This document shows positions 1 through 12,070 of a DNA stretch of 64,000 nucleotides, one piece after another. The stretch covers positions 1 to 64,000 of the forward strand of contig JACYXH010000513.1 in the NCBI GenBank assembly GCA_026745465.1, read 5' to 3'. Below the pieces are notes generated by a model, which saw nothing but the letters and a program-made list of their open reading frames with translations, was not told the origin of the DNA and did not search any database. The DNA comes from Lota lota. Its lineage: Eukaryota > Chordata > Actinopteri > Gadiformes > Lotidae. Position numbers and translations under genes: made by a program. How positions within the stretch are numbered: the first letter of the stretch is position 1; each line of letters starts with the position of its first letter.

Positions 1-259
1 CTTTAGAAATTGTGCATATTGTTTAAGATAATTAAAGTTCAACTTAACAGCAAATCCCATGTATGTGAGTGGTTTGTTCCATTTCAGTTTAAAAAGAGAC
101 CATTGACTTGTGTTCACAGGGGGAAGGCGGGCCACATATACATACAATATTCTTCTACACTTACTTGAAATAATAAAATAAAAAATATTTATATTTTAAC
201 AATATTGGATTATTTAATGTACATTTGACAGCCCTAAATCAAACTAAACAGACACTTAC
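1..259 (-). other. Intron following the RING-less TRIM exon
   Basis: This stretch lies downstream of the splice donor at 259/260 on the minus strand. It resembles the sequence upstream of the B30.2 exons elsewhere (41.94-42.05 kb on plus, 14.44-14.53 kb on minus), including the segment reading AAATCCCATG followed by GTGAGTGG. By that resemblance the B30.2 exon of this copy should lie a few hundred bases beyond the left edge. No coding sequence is visible here. Confidence 0.5.
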
Positions 260-1090
260 ACTTCTTTAGAGCTGATCTCAGGTCAGGCAGTTTCTTCATC
301 TCCATGTTCAGTGTCTTCCAGTGTGGAGGTTTATTCAGGGATCTGAAGGTCTGGAGGAAGTGGAGGTGGTCTTCAGTGCGTGAGAGCTGCTTCACCTCTG
401 TGCTTCTATTGGTCAGATCTTCTATTTCCTGCTCCAGCTGTCTGATGAGGTCTTCAGCTTCTTTCTCTGTGGATTTTAGTTTCTCTTTAATCGTTTTGTT
501 GAGCTCATCCTGGCACTTTTCAATAGAGCGCTTCAGAGCATTGAGGACCTGCACACCATCAGCTATCTCTCTGTCTGCATCTGCTTTGCTGCGATCTACT
601 GTGTCTTTGATCTCCTGAATCTTTCTATGTATATCCTGGATCATCTGATGAACTTCAGACTCCATCTTCCCCAGCTGGGCCGCCTTTACCTCATATTCCT
701 CCTTTAGAGGTACAACAGGATGGGACTTGTGATCCGTCTCTGTGCAGAACAGACACACACACACCTGCTCAGTCTGGCAGAAGAGATCCAGAATTAGGTC
801 GTGTTTCTTACACATCCTGTCTTCCAGACGGTCCATAGGCTCGACCAGCCGATGTCTCTTCAAGGCTGCGACTCTCTGATGTGGCTCCAGGTGGGTTTGG
901 CAGTAAGAGGTAAAACACACTAGGCAGGACTTCACAGCCTTCAGCTGGGTCCCAGTACAGACGTCACAGGGAACTTCTGCTGGTTCAACACAAGGCTGCT
1001 CTTTGACTCGTACAGAATTTTTAAACTGATCAACCATCTCTGATATGAAGGTATTGACCTGTACATCAGGTCTTGTCTGGAACAGCTTAT
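260..1090 (-). pseudogene. TRIM-family exon lacking the RING domain (B-boxes and coiled coil)
   Basis: The open frame gives two zinc-binding B-box-like modules (PCDVC...CLVCFTSYC, then MCKKHD...CVCLFC) followed by a long coiled coil rich in K, E and D. It ends at a splice donor (AAGAAGT/gtaagtg) exactly like the complete paralogue at 32200-33265. Similarity to that paralogue starts abruptly at residue 55, just after the last RING cysteine, so all RING zinc ligands are missing. About 29 residues are also missing in frame near the 3' end (PPHWK joins directly to TLNMEMKK). In TRIM proteins the RING confers E3 ubiquitin ligase activity, so this copy could at most act as a RING-less scaffold or decoy. 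An AG preceded by a pyrimidine run sits at the break, so splicing to a distant exon is possible, but no RING exon is visible up to 4 kb. I favour a truncated pseudogene. Confidence 0.7.
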
Positions 1091-2395
1091 AGAAAAAAAA
1101 TATGGAAATTAAATTACCATTTAAACTATACGTTATATGTTGTATACATGTAATAATGTGTTAATATTCATAAATGTTTTGTTGTTTCAAGCAAAGCTCT
1201 TGAGCCAACAGGTCGGTACAACAGCACTGAACATAAACACACTGGTCACTATCGACTATCACACCGCTACCACCGCGAATGAAGGATCCAACTGCACTCA
1301 CACACAGGGAAGATTCTAACGCCACTACTACTCTGATCCATACTGCTTATCCAGCCGCTACTTTAACGCTACTCTTATCGCTTCTTTTAGAAGAAGACAA
1401 GTTAAGAACAAGACATCTTTCTTCAACAGCAACACCTTACACAGGTTTTGAATATATAACTATTATATACTATTGAGAAATTTTAACGTGATACAAACAA
1501 AAAGAAATCAATAAACAAGAGAAAAGAAAAGACAGTGGCATAGAGCAACAGGGATGGGGTCTGCATGCAGCTGGGCCTCAAAAAGGCCTGAAGCCTTATC
1601 TGAACAGTTCTTCTGAAGGAAAGTCTGCTTTTTTCCTTTCCTGGTAATCATTCTGGATGAACGATCACCAGGAAGTAAATATATTTCCTTTGTTCCTCAA
1701 ATACCGCTTGCAGCGCCGGAGCTCATCTATACTTAGATTATATTAGACTTTATATACTACGGTGTGTAATAGTATCATGGGGCCACCCCAGGGGCCCCGG
1801 TTAACTCCCGGTTTCGGGACCCATCCCTACTCACGCATGTGTCCTCCTCGTGAAGAACGCCCTGATGCTTTAACACCAAACTAACTTTGTTAAAGTCCCG
1901 TGTTGGCCTCGCCTGGTCGGGTTCAACCAAAGCGCACAGAGCGCGGCCCCGCGTGTGGCGCCGCGCTCCAAACAGCACGGTGGAAACCGGCGAGGCGACA
2001 ATAGAGCACGTGAAGGTTGGTTTCGCTAAGCATCAACATCACGTGTTCACACGGAGCGCAGGAGACCCGTGTGGGGCTAACGCTACAGTACAACATGGCG
2101 CCCTACGGACAGGACGGCAACAATGAGGATTAGAGGTTCAATGTGTTGGACCCACCTTGGAATGTTTCTGTCCCGGCTCTCTGCTTTAAAACGTCTTGTT
2201 CTTCGTCTCCGGAGAGGCTAACGCGTCCACGTCGTCTCTTCGTCATGTCGTCGGTTGGATTTCCGTAAACTTCCGTTTCCTGAACAAGAGAGAGGGTTCT
2301 TTATACAGAGCTCCAGGATCGGGCCCACCCCCTCAGTATGACACTTCCGGTCTGAGATTGGAGTACTCCGGAAGAGACGATACGAACGTTCCATA
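1091..2395. other. No confident gene; GC-rich stretch at 1.78-2.13 kb
   Basis: Only short chance reading frames are visible. The part from 1780 to 2130 is richer in CpG than its surroundings and contains a 12-codon frame beginning MAPYGQDGNNED at 2095, followed directly by a stop. It could be a remnant of a promoter or first exon, but nothing confirms this. Confidence 0.3.
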
Positions 2396-2545
2396 CACAG
2401 CCTCACCGTTTCCTCTACTCTCACCGTGCGTGTGCGTTACGCCGCCGTCGTCGTTCGTTCCGATCTCGTTCACCGCTTGTCTGTCCGTCTCGATGCTTCT
2501 CTCCGTTCCTTCACTCCGTTTGTCCGTCGTCGTTTTCTCCGTTCT
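2396..2545 (+). repeat. 150-bp repeat shared with 51907-52057
   Basis: The sequence starting CCTCACCGTTTCCTCTACTC and ending CGTCGTTTTCTCCGTT recurs at 51.9-52.06 kb in the same orientation with few differences, including an expanded GCC run in the second copy. Outside this block the two loci differ. It is probably a piece of an unnamed interspersed element. Confidence 0.65.
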
Positions 2546-2548
2546 TTG

Positions 2549-2917
2549 TTTTTTTTTTTATTATCAAAAATATCAATTTGTATTTACATGATCATTCTGG
2601 TATAGATAATAACATGCAACAATCACATACACACCCAAAATAATCCTGCTCACCATACACATCATACACAACATAACTTATAAGCTATAAAAACAAACAT
2701 CCTCCACAAGACAAAACAACATTAAAAAATAAAATAAAAAATAAACATAAATACATGTAATGAAACATTCTTTAAAAATATATCTGCATTTTCCTATCAT
2801 CTGTCTCACTAATAAAGCTGGAACCATCAATAAACAATTCTTTAAAAGTGTCTCTTCCTAGGTGGTTTTTTAACATTTCCACCTCTTTCCTAATCTTTGC
2901 TTCGAACAAAACCCATG
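2549..2917 (-). mobile_element. Possible LINE 3' end, minus orientation
   Basis: A T run at 2549-2559 abuts the shared 150-bp block and is followed by AT-rich, gene-less sequence up to the relic LTR element. That is the expected look of a poly(A)-tailed retroposon inserted on the minus strand. No reverse transcriptase motif is visible, so this rests on the tail and composition only. Confidence 0.3.
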
Positions 2918-3312
2918 TGTAGCGCGCTCTCGGCTACTGACCAGGGTAAATAATCAAGGTCCAAGTCAGTAAGGCAAAATTCAACTTTATTGTCTCCCTT
3001 CGTTGCACAATCAAAAAAAACATACACGGCACGTCCCGTTCAGCATGAACACGTGCTTCTCAATTTGCTCAGCTTAGCTCTGTGTATCGACAGCCAGCCG
3101 CTTGTCTGGACCCGACCTCACTGTGGGGAGAGCACAATACACGTCAGTATTTAACAGCTATCTAATTGCGCTCATCCCCTACAGCTGCGTCTGTGGCCCC
3201 AATTGAGCCGCTCTGCCCCTTCTAGCTGCAGCCGGCGCTAGGCCACGCCCCCCCTCACCACATATCCCCACCGCCCCACTTAGGCCGGGGAGCCGTCCGG
3301 CCGACAGCCAAC

Positions 3313-3350
<38 letters not shown>

Positions 3351-3994
3351 AGTCGGGAGAGGAAGTCCACCACCACCATCTGCGCCCCCGGCCTATGGAC
3401 CACCCGGAAGTGAAACGGCTGTAAGGCCAGGTACCACCGTAAGATCCGTGGGTTGGTGTCCTTCATGCGGTGGAGCCATTGCAGGGGGGCGTGGTCCGAA
3501 CAGAGGGTGAACGGGCGCCCCAGGAGGTAGTAACGCAGGGGCCCGACACGCCGTCCCCCGAAACGCAGGAGCCCGACACGCAGGGGCCCGACACGCTGGG
3601 GCCCGACACGCAGGGGCCCGACATGCAGGAGCCCGACACGCAGGGGCCCGACGGAGTGAACGGGAAAGTGCAGTAACGTGGATGGCGAGTCCACGATGAA
3701 AGAGCCGGACGATGAGGAGTACGGAGGCAAAAGTTCAGTTTTTATTGTCTCCTAATGTTCAAACACAAAATGCACAATCAACGTCCTGCTGGGGACGTGC
3801 GATCTCTCTGTCTCTTACGGCCAGTCAACCTCGTGACTGGACCCGACCTCACTGTGGGGAGAGCACAACACAAGTCAATCTTTTAATAGCTTCCTAATCG
3901 CGCTCATCCCCTACAGCTGCGTCTGTGGCCCCAATTGAGCCGCTCCGCCCCTTCTAGCTGCAGCCGGCGCTAGGCCACGCCCCCCCTCACCACA
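2918..3994 (-). mobile_element. Relic Gmr1-like LTR retrotransposon
   Basis: Two diverged LTR copies in minus orientation (2918-3262 and about 3669-3994) flank a short internal part. The outer LTR begins with TGTGGT and ends GCTACA like the intact element at 35626-40737. Next to it the minus strand reads the end of RNase H (CSDHAPLQWLHRMKD, then RPGAQMVV), a homopolymer of 37 C (3314-3350, a G tract in element orientation) and the same polypurine region before the LTR. Gag, protease, integrase and reverse transcriptase are absent. From 3535 to 3655 a 15-bp minisatellite (unit ACGCAGGGGCCCGAC, about 8 copies) replaces the rest of the internal region. I see no target-site duplication, so this is a rearranged fossil. 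Confidence 0.85.
3535..3655. repeat. 15-bp minisatellite inside the relic LTR element
   Basis: About eight units of ACGCAGGGGCCCGAC with small variants (AGGAGCC, TGGGGCC). The unit length is a multiple of three, so the minus strand stays open and fuses a VGPLR-type 5-residue repeat to the RNase H tail. It is GC-rich and sits exactly where the internal region of the element is missing. Confidence 0.8.
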
Positions 3995-4355
3995 GTCTCA
4001 TCTTTAATAAATCTTCTATTCATGCATTAGGCCTGTGTAGGACCAGTAACATTTGTAAACTGCCCCTTGACAAAAGTTCATTTTATAATGGTGCCACACT
4101 CTGGCCTACCCTATCTGTTGCAAGAGACAGTTGACAAAATAAACGACTGGCCCATAGACTACTTACAAGGTGAGGGAATAGTTAAGTGACAATGTGAAAA
4201 TACTACAGGCCCATTTTTAGGTGAACTAAATATGCAAGAGTAGTCTTACATGTCAGTGTTTATAACACAGGGGGCTTATCCTTTGCTGGACTGGCTGCTT
4301 AAAAAATTAAGAGTATACCCACTTCTCAAGGCACCGCTACACCACTGTGTATATT

Positions 4356-4356
<1 letters not shown>
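3995..4356. other. No gene visible
   Basis: Sequence between the relic LTR element and the first large TG microsatellite. I see only short chance frames and no recognisable repeat family. Confidence 0.4.

Positions 4357-4421
<65 letters not shown>
4357..4421. repeat. (TG)n microsatellite
   Basis: An almost pure TG run of about 65 bases. Confidence 0.95.
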
Positions 4422-4422
<1 letters not shown>

Positions 4423-4429
4423 AGCCTTC

Positions 4430-4797
4430 GCTTGCCCTGAAAACTCATGCTATTCCGACAACATCGCTTCCTTCCTAGGATGTGAGTCATACTGGAACAG
4501 ACCCAAGAACCACATACCACAGCCCCTATCTGGCTATCACAGAGAGGGTGTGGTTCCTGTGAGGTCTCCCAGGCAAGAAAGTACGGTCAGCTTGCTCAGT
4601 GGTCAAGTCTACTTCCTCATTTGAACTTCAGTCTTTCTAAGTGAGGAGCCCTTAGCTCAATCTTTCTCTAAATCCACTTTTAATGTATTTTACCCTATTT
4701 ACATGTTTTAGGAACACTTTAACCTCTGTTTCCTCCCCTGCATTTATACTTTTATAAATGTATACTATATGGGGAGGAACGCATTTTGATCACAGAA
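4430..4797 (+). promoter_or_regulatory. Degenerate copy of the TRIM/NLR 5' leader
   Basis: From about 4430 the sequence parallels the leader found at 26.09-26.37 kb and 28.19-28.47 kb on plus and at 15.84-16.14 kb on minus. Shared blocks include CAAGTCTACTTCCTCATTTG, CTCAATCTTTCTCTA and TATACTTTTATAA, and the end GATCAC before the donor. Here the similarity stops just before the donor site (AG/GTAAGCC in the other copies), because NXPE 3' sequence begins at 4798. So this is a leader without its gene. Confidence 0.55.
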
Positions 4798-5390
4798 AGT
4801 TGTGCCCTGACAAAAAGATGAAGAGCTAGTGGCAAAAGAAGGAAGGGGGGGGGGGGGGGAAGTAGTGGATTCAAATACTGGACAGATGCGTATCACTAAG
4901 ACCCAGTACACTGGTTTTGAATTTCCTTTGTTTTATGTTTAGACTTTTCTGTGAGAATGTGAAAACGCATTCCTGAATCCGTCTCCTCTAGACTGTTTGG
5001 ATGCTGTGATAGGAACTTCCCTTGCACGGTGTGACGACTCTCTGACTGCTGGTTCCTCTGTGTTTGCCTCTCTGGTATGGGGAGCCAGTGGGCGGGGCTG
5101 AGAGTCAGTCTCTCTCTCTCTCTCTCACTCACTCACTCACTGTCATTCATCCATCCATGAATCAATATTCATCATTCGGCTTCCCCAAATACTATTTATC
5201 CTACCCCGATCCAATATTCAACACAACAATAAATAAAATATGTGTTTATTGCCGCTACGCCCGCTGCAGGAACTCGCCCCGGCGTGCACGAGCACAGTGC
5301 ACACACGAGCAGCAGAGCTATGAGAGCAGCAGACAGCGGATTCAGTCAGAGTAGGAAGTAGAGAAAGCAGTGCTCCGGGTTTGGGGTGTG
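4798..5390 (+). repeat. Inverted second copy of the NXPE 3' end
   Basis: The start encodes the last residues and stop of the NXPE-type protein at 16.8 kb (CPDKKMKS then stop). The following 550 bases match the minus strand of 16245-16830: the poly-G stretch, the AGTAGTGGATTCAAATACTG block, the GTATGGGGAGCCAGTGGGCG block and the short CT and ACTC repeats, up to the TG/CA microsatellite. The two copies face each other about 11 kb apart, forming a large inverted repeat. Only 3' sequence is present here; the rest of the gene is not. Confidence 0.8.
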
Positions 5391-5393
5391 TGT

Positions 5394-5447
<54 letters not shown>
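5388..5447. repeat. (TG)n microsatellite
   Basis: TG run of about 58 bases at the end of the inverted NXPE copy. The other copy ends in a CA run at 16172-16245, consistent with a shared breakpoint. Confidence 0.9.
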
Positions 5448-5450
<3 letters not shown>

Positions 5451-6454
5451 GTGGTATGGGCAAGGAGGAAACTGGGATTGGGCCTAAGTCTCTTGACCTC
5501 AGGGTTCAGAGGACAACCTAGCATCATAGAGCCAGAGTCTAGGGTCATGGGATCAAGGTCCCTCTGTCATGGGGGAGGTTGTTAGAGTCATCCAACATTA
5601 GCCTGGTTATAGATGCTTTCTAACAATAGTAGCTTACAAGAGCGAAAAATAAAAGATTTAACCACAGCCATAAGTAACTGGTTCACCATGTTCCATGCAT
5701 TTTAAGCTCCCTAGTTTCTGCCCTAGTTTGTCGGTTCATTGTTTGTTGTAGGTTTGTCTCTGTCTGCCTGTTGACATGAAGTAAAGCTTCCGTTTGCACC
5801 TAACCCTCTGAGTCTGATATCTGCATTTGGGTTCACCTCCCTGCACAAGCCGAGACACACTCACTGTTTTAAGATGCCTCCATCAAATGCAAATATATAT
5901 CCATATATTAACCTCCCTCCCCTCTCGCTATCACACGCTTCGTCTCCCTTCCTCCTCCATCAGAGTCCTTTGTATTTGTATATTCCCCAACATGTTTGCC
6001 TACAGGGATTTACATAATCAGTATCTGTCATGAATAAAAAAAACTTTCTAACCATAAGAGTCTTGAGACTTGACTTGGACTTGCAAACAGCAACCTTTCA
6101 TTCAGAAGGAGGACTAACCATTGTAATATTAACTTCATTATGCCCACATCATATCATAAATATTTGTTGTTTGTTCAAATGGATGCAGTGTGTTTGTTTT
6201 GTTATCAGTAGCCTACATTTATTGTACCAAAATCATCATAAGCACTCATTTTTACCATATTCACATTAAATGCATATTTAACTTACATATATTTACTGAT
6301 TTTCCAATGAAGATTGTCAGTGATCTTCAAATCATCACACACACATCACTGGACACCCATACACCCGCACAGACACACATCAACACCAAGAAACCATACA
6401 AAAATGTAATGCTGTCATTAATCAAATGTCTGGGCTGTAATTTACCCACGTAAA

Positions 6455-6489
6455 ACACACACACACACAGACACACACACAGACACACA

Positions 6490-6554
<65 letters not shown>

Positions 6555-6566
6555 ACACACACACAC
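6455..6566. repeat. (CA)n microsatellite
   Basis: About 110 bases of CA with a few AGA interruptions, inside direct repeat copy A. Copy B has its counterpart at 11767-11840. Confidence 0.95.
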
Positions 6567-6690
6567 TTGTATTTAAATTCCCTAGTTTCTGCCCCAGTCT
6601 GCCTGGGGGGGTTCTGCATGTCTGCACCTGGGTTCACCTCCCTGCACAAGCCATGACACACTCAGTGTTTTAAGATGCATCGACCAAATG

Positions 6691-6830
<140 letters not shown>

Positions 6831-6939
6831 CTCTCGTATTTGTAAATCAAAATTGATCAAATTGATAATCTCACATGTGGTGGAGGTCCCCTTAACTATG
6901 GAAAAGACCACAGGGCTCTAGCTTTATGCAAAGTCATTC

Positions 6940-7130
6940 TAGGGCCTTCCATAGGAGCGTACTGCGAAGGCCTCTGACGCGGCCGTTTAAATACCTTCCG
7001 GTTGGGCTAGAAGCACAACATTAATAACCTTCCATGTAGTCGAGGTCCTCTTTCATATACAAAAGAGCCCGGGGCCCTAGCTTACTGCCAAGTGTCGGTG
7101 ACCTATAGCTCACCCACAATTTTCAACACA
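6940..7130. repeat. Dispersed repeat related to 20.15-20.45 kb
   Basis: Shared phrases such as CCTCTTTCATAT, AGAGCCCGGGGCCCTAG versus AAACCCCAGGTCTCTTG, CCAAGTGTC and CTCACCCAC appear in the same order at 20.18-20.28 kb. The copies are diverged. The element family is not recognised. Confidence 0.5.
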
Positions 7131-7170
7131 AATAGTACATATCCAACTACTATCCGTACTACTATACGTA

Positions 7171-7190
7171 CTAACCCTAACCCTAACCCC
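7171..7190. repeat. Short telomere-like array (CCCTAA)3
   Basis: The bases CTAACCCTAACCCTAACCCC sit exactly at the left edge of the A/C-only satellite. CCCTAA is the C-rich strand of the vertebrate telomere repeat. Three units could arise by chance within such C/A-rich DNA. Confidence 0.6.
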
Positions 7191-8695
7191 AATACCACCC
7201 AACACCACCAACACCATCCCTAAACAAACACCACCCGGACACCACTCTAACACCAACACCACCCTAACACCACCCCCAACACCACCCCAATTCCACCCAA
7301 CACCACCCCAACACAACACCACCCCAACACAACACCACTTCAACACCACCCCCCACCCCAACACCAACACCACCCCAAAACCAACACCACCCCAACACCA
7401 CCCCAACCCCAACCCCACCCCAACACCACCCAACACAACACCAACCCCAACAAACCCCAACACCCCACACCCAACCACCCCAACACCCCAACACACCACA
7501 CAACACAACACCAACCCCAAAAACAACAACACACCACACCCAACCCCAACAACACAACCCCAAAACCACAACACCAACAACACCAACCCACCACCCACAA
7601 CAACCAAAACCCCAACACCAACAACACCACAAAACACCACACCACACACCCAAACACCAACAACCACCCCAACAACCAACAACCACCCCCAACACCAACC
7701 CCAAACACCCAACCCCAACCCCAACCCCACCACCCAACCCACCACCACCCACCAACACACCACCCCAACACCACCAACACCAAAACACCAACAACAACAA
7801 CCACCCACCACCCCCCAACACCAACCCACCCCCAACAACCCAAACCCCCAACCAAACACCACCCAAACACCACAACACCCACACCACCCACACCAAACCA
7901 CCCAAACACAACACCAACAACCAACACCAACACCACCCAACCCAACAAACACCCCACCACACCCAACACCAACAACACCAACACCACCACAAAACACACC
8001 AACACCAACAAAAACCAACCAACAAACACCAAACAAACCAACACAAACACCAACCACCCAAACACCAACCACACCAACACCAAACACAACAAACCAAACA
8101 AACCAAAACACCACCCAACCCACCACCCCAACACACACACCACACCCAACAACACCACAACACACACAACACCCCACACCCAACAACAACAAACCACCCA
8201 ACACACACAACAACACCCCACAACACCACCCAACCACCACCACCAACACCCAACACACCCCCAAAAACACACCCCAACACCAAACAACAACAACACCAAA
8301 CACCACACACCAACCCCAACAACCCCCACCAACACACCACAACACACACACAACACAAACACCAACACCCCAACACCAAACACAAAAACACAACACAATA
8401 CAACCCCAACAAAACCCAAACACACAACACCAACACCATAACAAACAAACACCAACACACCACCCAACACAACACCAACACAAACAACAAACACCAACAA
8501 TAAACCACCAAACAACAACCCCCCAACAAAAACACAACCAACACCCAACCCAACCACAACACCCAACACTAACACCAACACCACATCAACACAACACCAA
8601 CACCACCTTAACACCAACACCCAACAACATACAAACACAAAACCAACAAACCAACACCACACAACACCACACCTACACATAAATTTAGGAAACTG
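7191..8695. repeat. A/C-only satellite, block 1
   Basis: About 1.5 kb in which the plus strand is almost exclusively A and C, built from irregular CCAACACCA, ACACCCC and CAACAACA words without a fixed period. The first part also has runs of ACACCACCCCA. The minus strand is therefore G/T-only with many GG doublets. Long minus-strand frames appear simply because TAA, TAG and TGA need A on the G/T-only strand; they read as Cys, Trp, Val, Gly and Leu only and are not genes. Confidence 0.9.
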
Positions 8696-9150
8696 TGTGT
8701 AGTGTTGTACCCGTGATGCACAAACACACACATCACAACAAACATTACACCACCAACACCAATAAACAACACAAAACACACCCACAAAACCCCAATTATT
8801 AACAGTACAAATGGTGATATTATTTTTAGTTGTCTAGACATTATTCTGCATTGTGACTATGTGTATGGGCAAAATTACAACTTCTTTCTCTAACCTCTTC
8901 AGAGGTAAGCACATTATCATAAGAGTCTAGGGTCACCTAGGTCATCTGTCAAATCTCCAGGGTCAGGAAGTACCAATAGGTCCATGTTCTGTCATGGGGT
9001 TGACAACTCTTTTAAATCTCGACTGACACATAACACACACACACTCACACACACACACACACACACACCCAAACATAAACCACACCACCACACGCACACA
9101 CACACACACACACATTCCCTACACTTTCTGCCCCAGTTTTCTGTTGGACA
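8696..9150. other. Ordinary-composition island between the two A/C satellites
   Basis: Normal base composition with short CA microsatellites at about 9033-9112. No gene is visible. Confidence 0.6.
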
Positions 9151-10692
9151 TTGTTCTATTCACCTCATGACCTCAACACCAATTAGTAATTCAACACCCA
9201 GTGTTCCATCAACACCTCTCTGCCACCCAACTCAACCTCTGTCTGTCTGTGTATGAAGTTTGTTTCACCTCAACACAACAATTGTGCACCCTCACTTAAA
9301 TCCTGACACTCATATTGTCTCCCATACTCCCTCAACACATCAACCCAACCAAACCACCCATCCCCACACACACCCACCCTCACAACCATACAACCACCTA
9401 ACACACAAAACCACCCAATATTACATGCCAACACACAACAAAATATAATACCACCAACAACTCCACCCTCACAACACACCACACAAACCATACTCAAACA
9501 CCAACACCACCACAAAACAAACATAACAAAACCAACATCAAAAAAAACACACACACCACAAACACATAAAACAAAGAAACCACCAACACCAACACCACCT
9601 CATCATACACCCAACAAATACACCAACACCACCCAACACATAACCACCACACATTCAAAACTTACTCCAACCACCCACACCACACACACACAAATTACCA
9701 AATAAAACACAACCACCACACACATACAATCCCAAAAAACCCCAAACACACCACCAACCAACACCCCAAACACATACACCACCATACAACCAAACCACAC
9801 CCCACACCAAACACCCAACACAAATCAACACCAAACACAACACACAACCCACAACACCAACACACACCACAACACACAACACCACCACCCAACACAACAA
9901 AACAAACCCAACACCACAACACACACAAACAACAACACATACCCAACACCAAACCACCCAACACACCCAACATCAACCCACACACCCCAACACCAAACAC
10001 AAACACAACACCCCACCAACCACCACACCAACACCACACCCAACCAAACATCACCATCAACACCAACAAACACCAATCTCCAACACCACCCACCCCCCAC
10101 CCCCCAACACCACATCAACAACCAACACACCCACAACACAACCAACACCAAACACCTCCACACCTCCCACCAACACACTATTATGACACCACCACACCAA
10201 ACATCACAACACAAACAAACACCAATGTAAACATCTTAAAACAGACACAAACCACCCAACAACACCATAAACCCAATACATAAACAACACCAACACACAA
10301 AACCCAACCCCACAACCCAAATCACAACCAACACACCAAAAACCACACAACAATACACCCAACACAAAACACAACCACAAACACACACACCCAAAACAAA
10401 CATACCCACACCAAGACACCAACAACAACCCCCAACACCACAACACCAACAAAACACAACCAAACCACCAACACCCCAACACAACACCACCCAACCCACA
10501 CCACACCACCAAAACACAACCAAAAACAAACCTAAACAACACCACCAACCAACACCCACCACCAAACCATATACCACAACCACACACAAACACACACACA
10601 CCAATAAACAACAAAACACAACAACAACATAAATACAACACCCAACCCCACACCCACCACCCACAAACAACCAACACCACACCCAACACATC
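9151..10692. repeat. A/C-only satellite, block 2
   Basis: Same composition as block 1, with scattered T in the first 500 bases and almost none later. It ends abruptly at CAACCCCTGTCATGGGGGAG, where direct repeat copy B begins. The irregular words suggest decay of a simple ACACC/CCAACA repeat. Confidence 0.9.
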
Positions 10693-11765
10693 AACCCCTG
10701 TCATGGGGGAGGTTGTTAGAGTCATCCAACATTAGCTCACATCCAACAGTTCACCTCCCTGCTCAAGCTTTGACACACTCTGTGTTTTAAGATGTATCGA
10801 CCAAGTGCAAATATATAAATATACACACACACACACCTATACACACACACACACACGTTCCCTAGTTTCTGCCCCAGTTTGTCGGTTCGGATGGGGGGGG
10901 GGGTGGGGGGGGGGGATGCTGTAACCCCATTCACTACATGTATTTCCTGTGTCGTTAGTATAATGTTTGTCTGTGTTAATTAGTAATTCTGGTCACCTGT
11001 GTTCCATGTATTGGAAGTTCTCTAGCTGCTGGCCCAGTTTGTCGGTTCCATGTTTGTTGTAGGTTTGTTTCTGTCTGTGTACATGAAGTAAAGATTCCTT
11101 TTGCACCTACCCCTCTGAGTCTGATGTCTGCATTTGGGTTCACCTCCCTGCACAAGCTGTGACACACTCAGTGTTTTAAGATGCCTCCACCAAATGCAAA
11201 TATATATCCATATATTAACCTCCCTCCCCTCTCGCTATCACTCGCTTCGTCTCCCTTCCTCCTCCATCAGAGTATTTTGTATTTGTGTATTCCCAACATG
11301 TTTGCCTACAGGGATTTACATAATCAGTATCGGTAATGAATAAAAAAAAACGTTCTAACCATAAGAGACTTGAGACTTGACTTGGACCTGTGCACAAACA
11401 GCAACCTTTCATTTAGAATGAGGACAAACCATTGTGATATTAACTTCATTACGCACACATCATATCATAAATATGTTTGTTTGTTCAAATGGATGGAGTA
11501 TGTTTGTTTTGTTATCAGTAGCCTACATTTATTGTCTCAAAATCATCATATGCACTAACTTTTACCATATTCACATTAAATGCGTTTTTTATTGACATTC
11601 TTTTACTGATTTTATCCAATGAAGATTGTCAGTGATCTTCAAATCATCACACACACATCACTGGACACACATACACCCGCACAGACACACATCAACACCA
11701 AGAAACCATGCAACAATGTAATGCTGTCATTAATCAAATGTCTGGGCTGTAATTTACCCACGTAA

Positions 11766-11843
<78 letters not shown>

Positions 11844-11971
11844 TTCAAATTCCCTAGTTTCTGCACCAGTCTGCCTGGGGGGGTTCTGCATGTCTGCACC
11901 TGGGTTCACCTCCCTGCACAAGCCATGACACACTCAGTGTTTTAAGATGCCTCCACCAAATGCAAATATAC

Positions 11972-12067
<96 letters not shown>

Positions 12068-12070
12068 GTC
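10693..12070 (+). repeat. Direct repeat, copy B
   Basis: Same order of blocks as 5557-6840, including the CA and CT microsatellites (11767-11840, 11973-12062). It carries extra sequence near the start (10740-11020), with runs of G at about 10894-10914. Copies A and B are about 5.1 kb apart and bracket the satellite. Confidence 0.8.

Noticed and set aside
7171..7190. A true interstitial telomere
   Set aside because: Only three CCCTAA units, within DNA already rich in C and A. Insufficient alone, so it is mentioned as a telomere-like motif.
7110..8841. Very long open frames (over 400 codons) on the minus strand
   Set aside because: They read only Cys, Trp, Val, Gly, Leu and Phe. They exist because the strand has almost no A and thus no stop codons. 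This is a composition effect of the A/C satellite.
9603..10725. Several 100-170 codon minus-strand frames
   Set aside because: Same composition effect as in the first satellite block.
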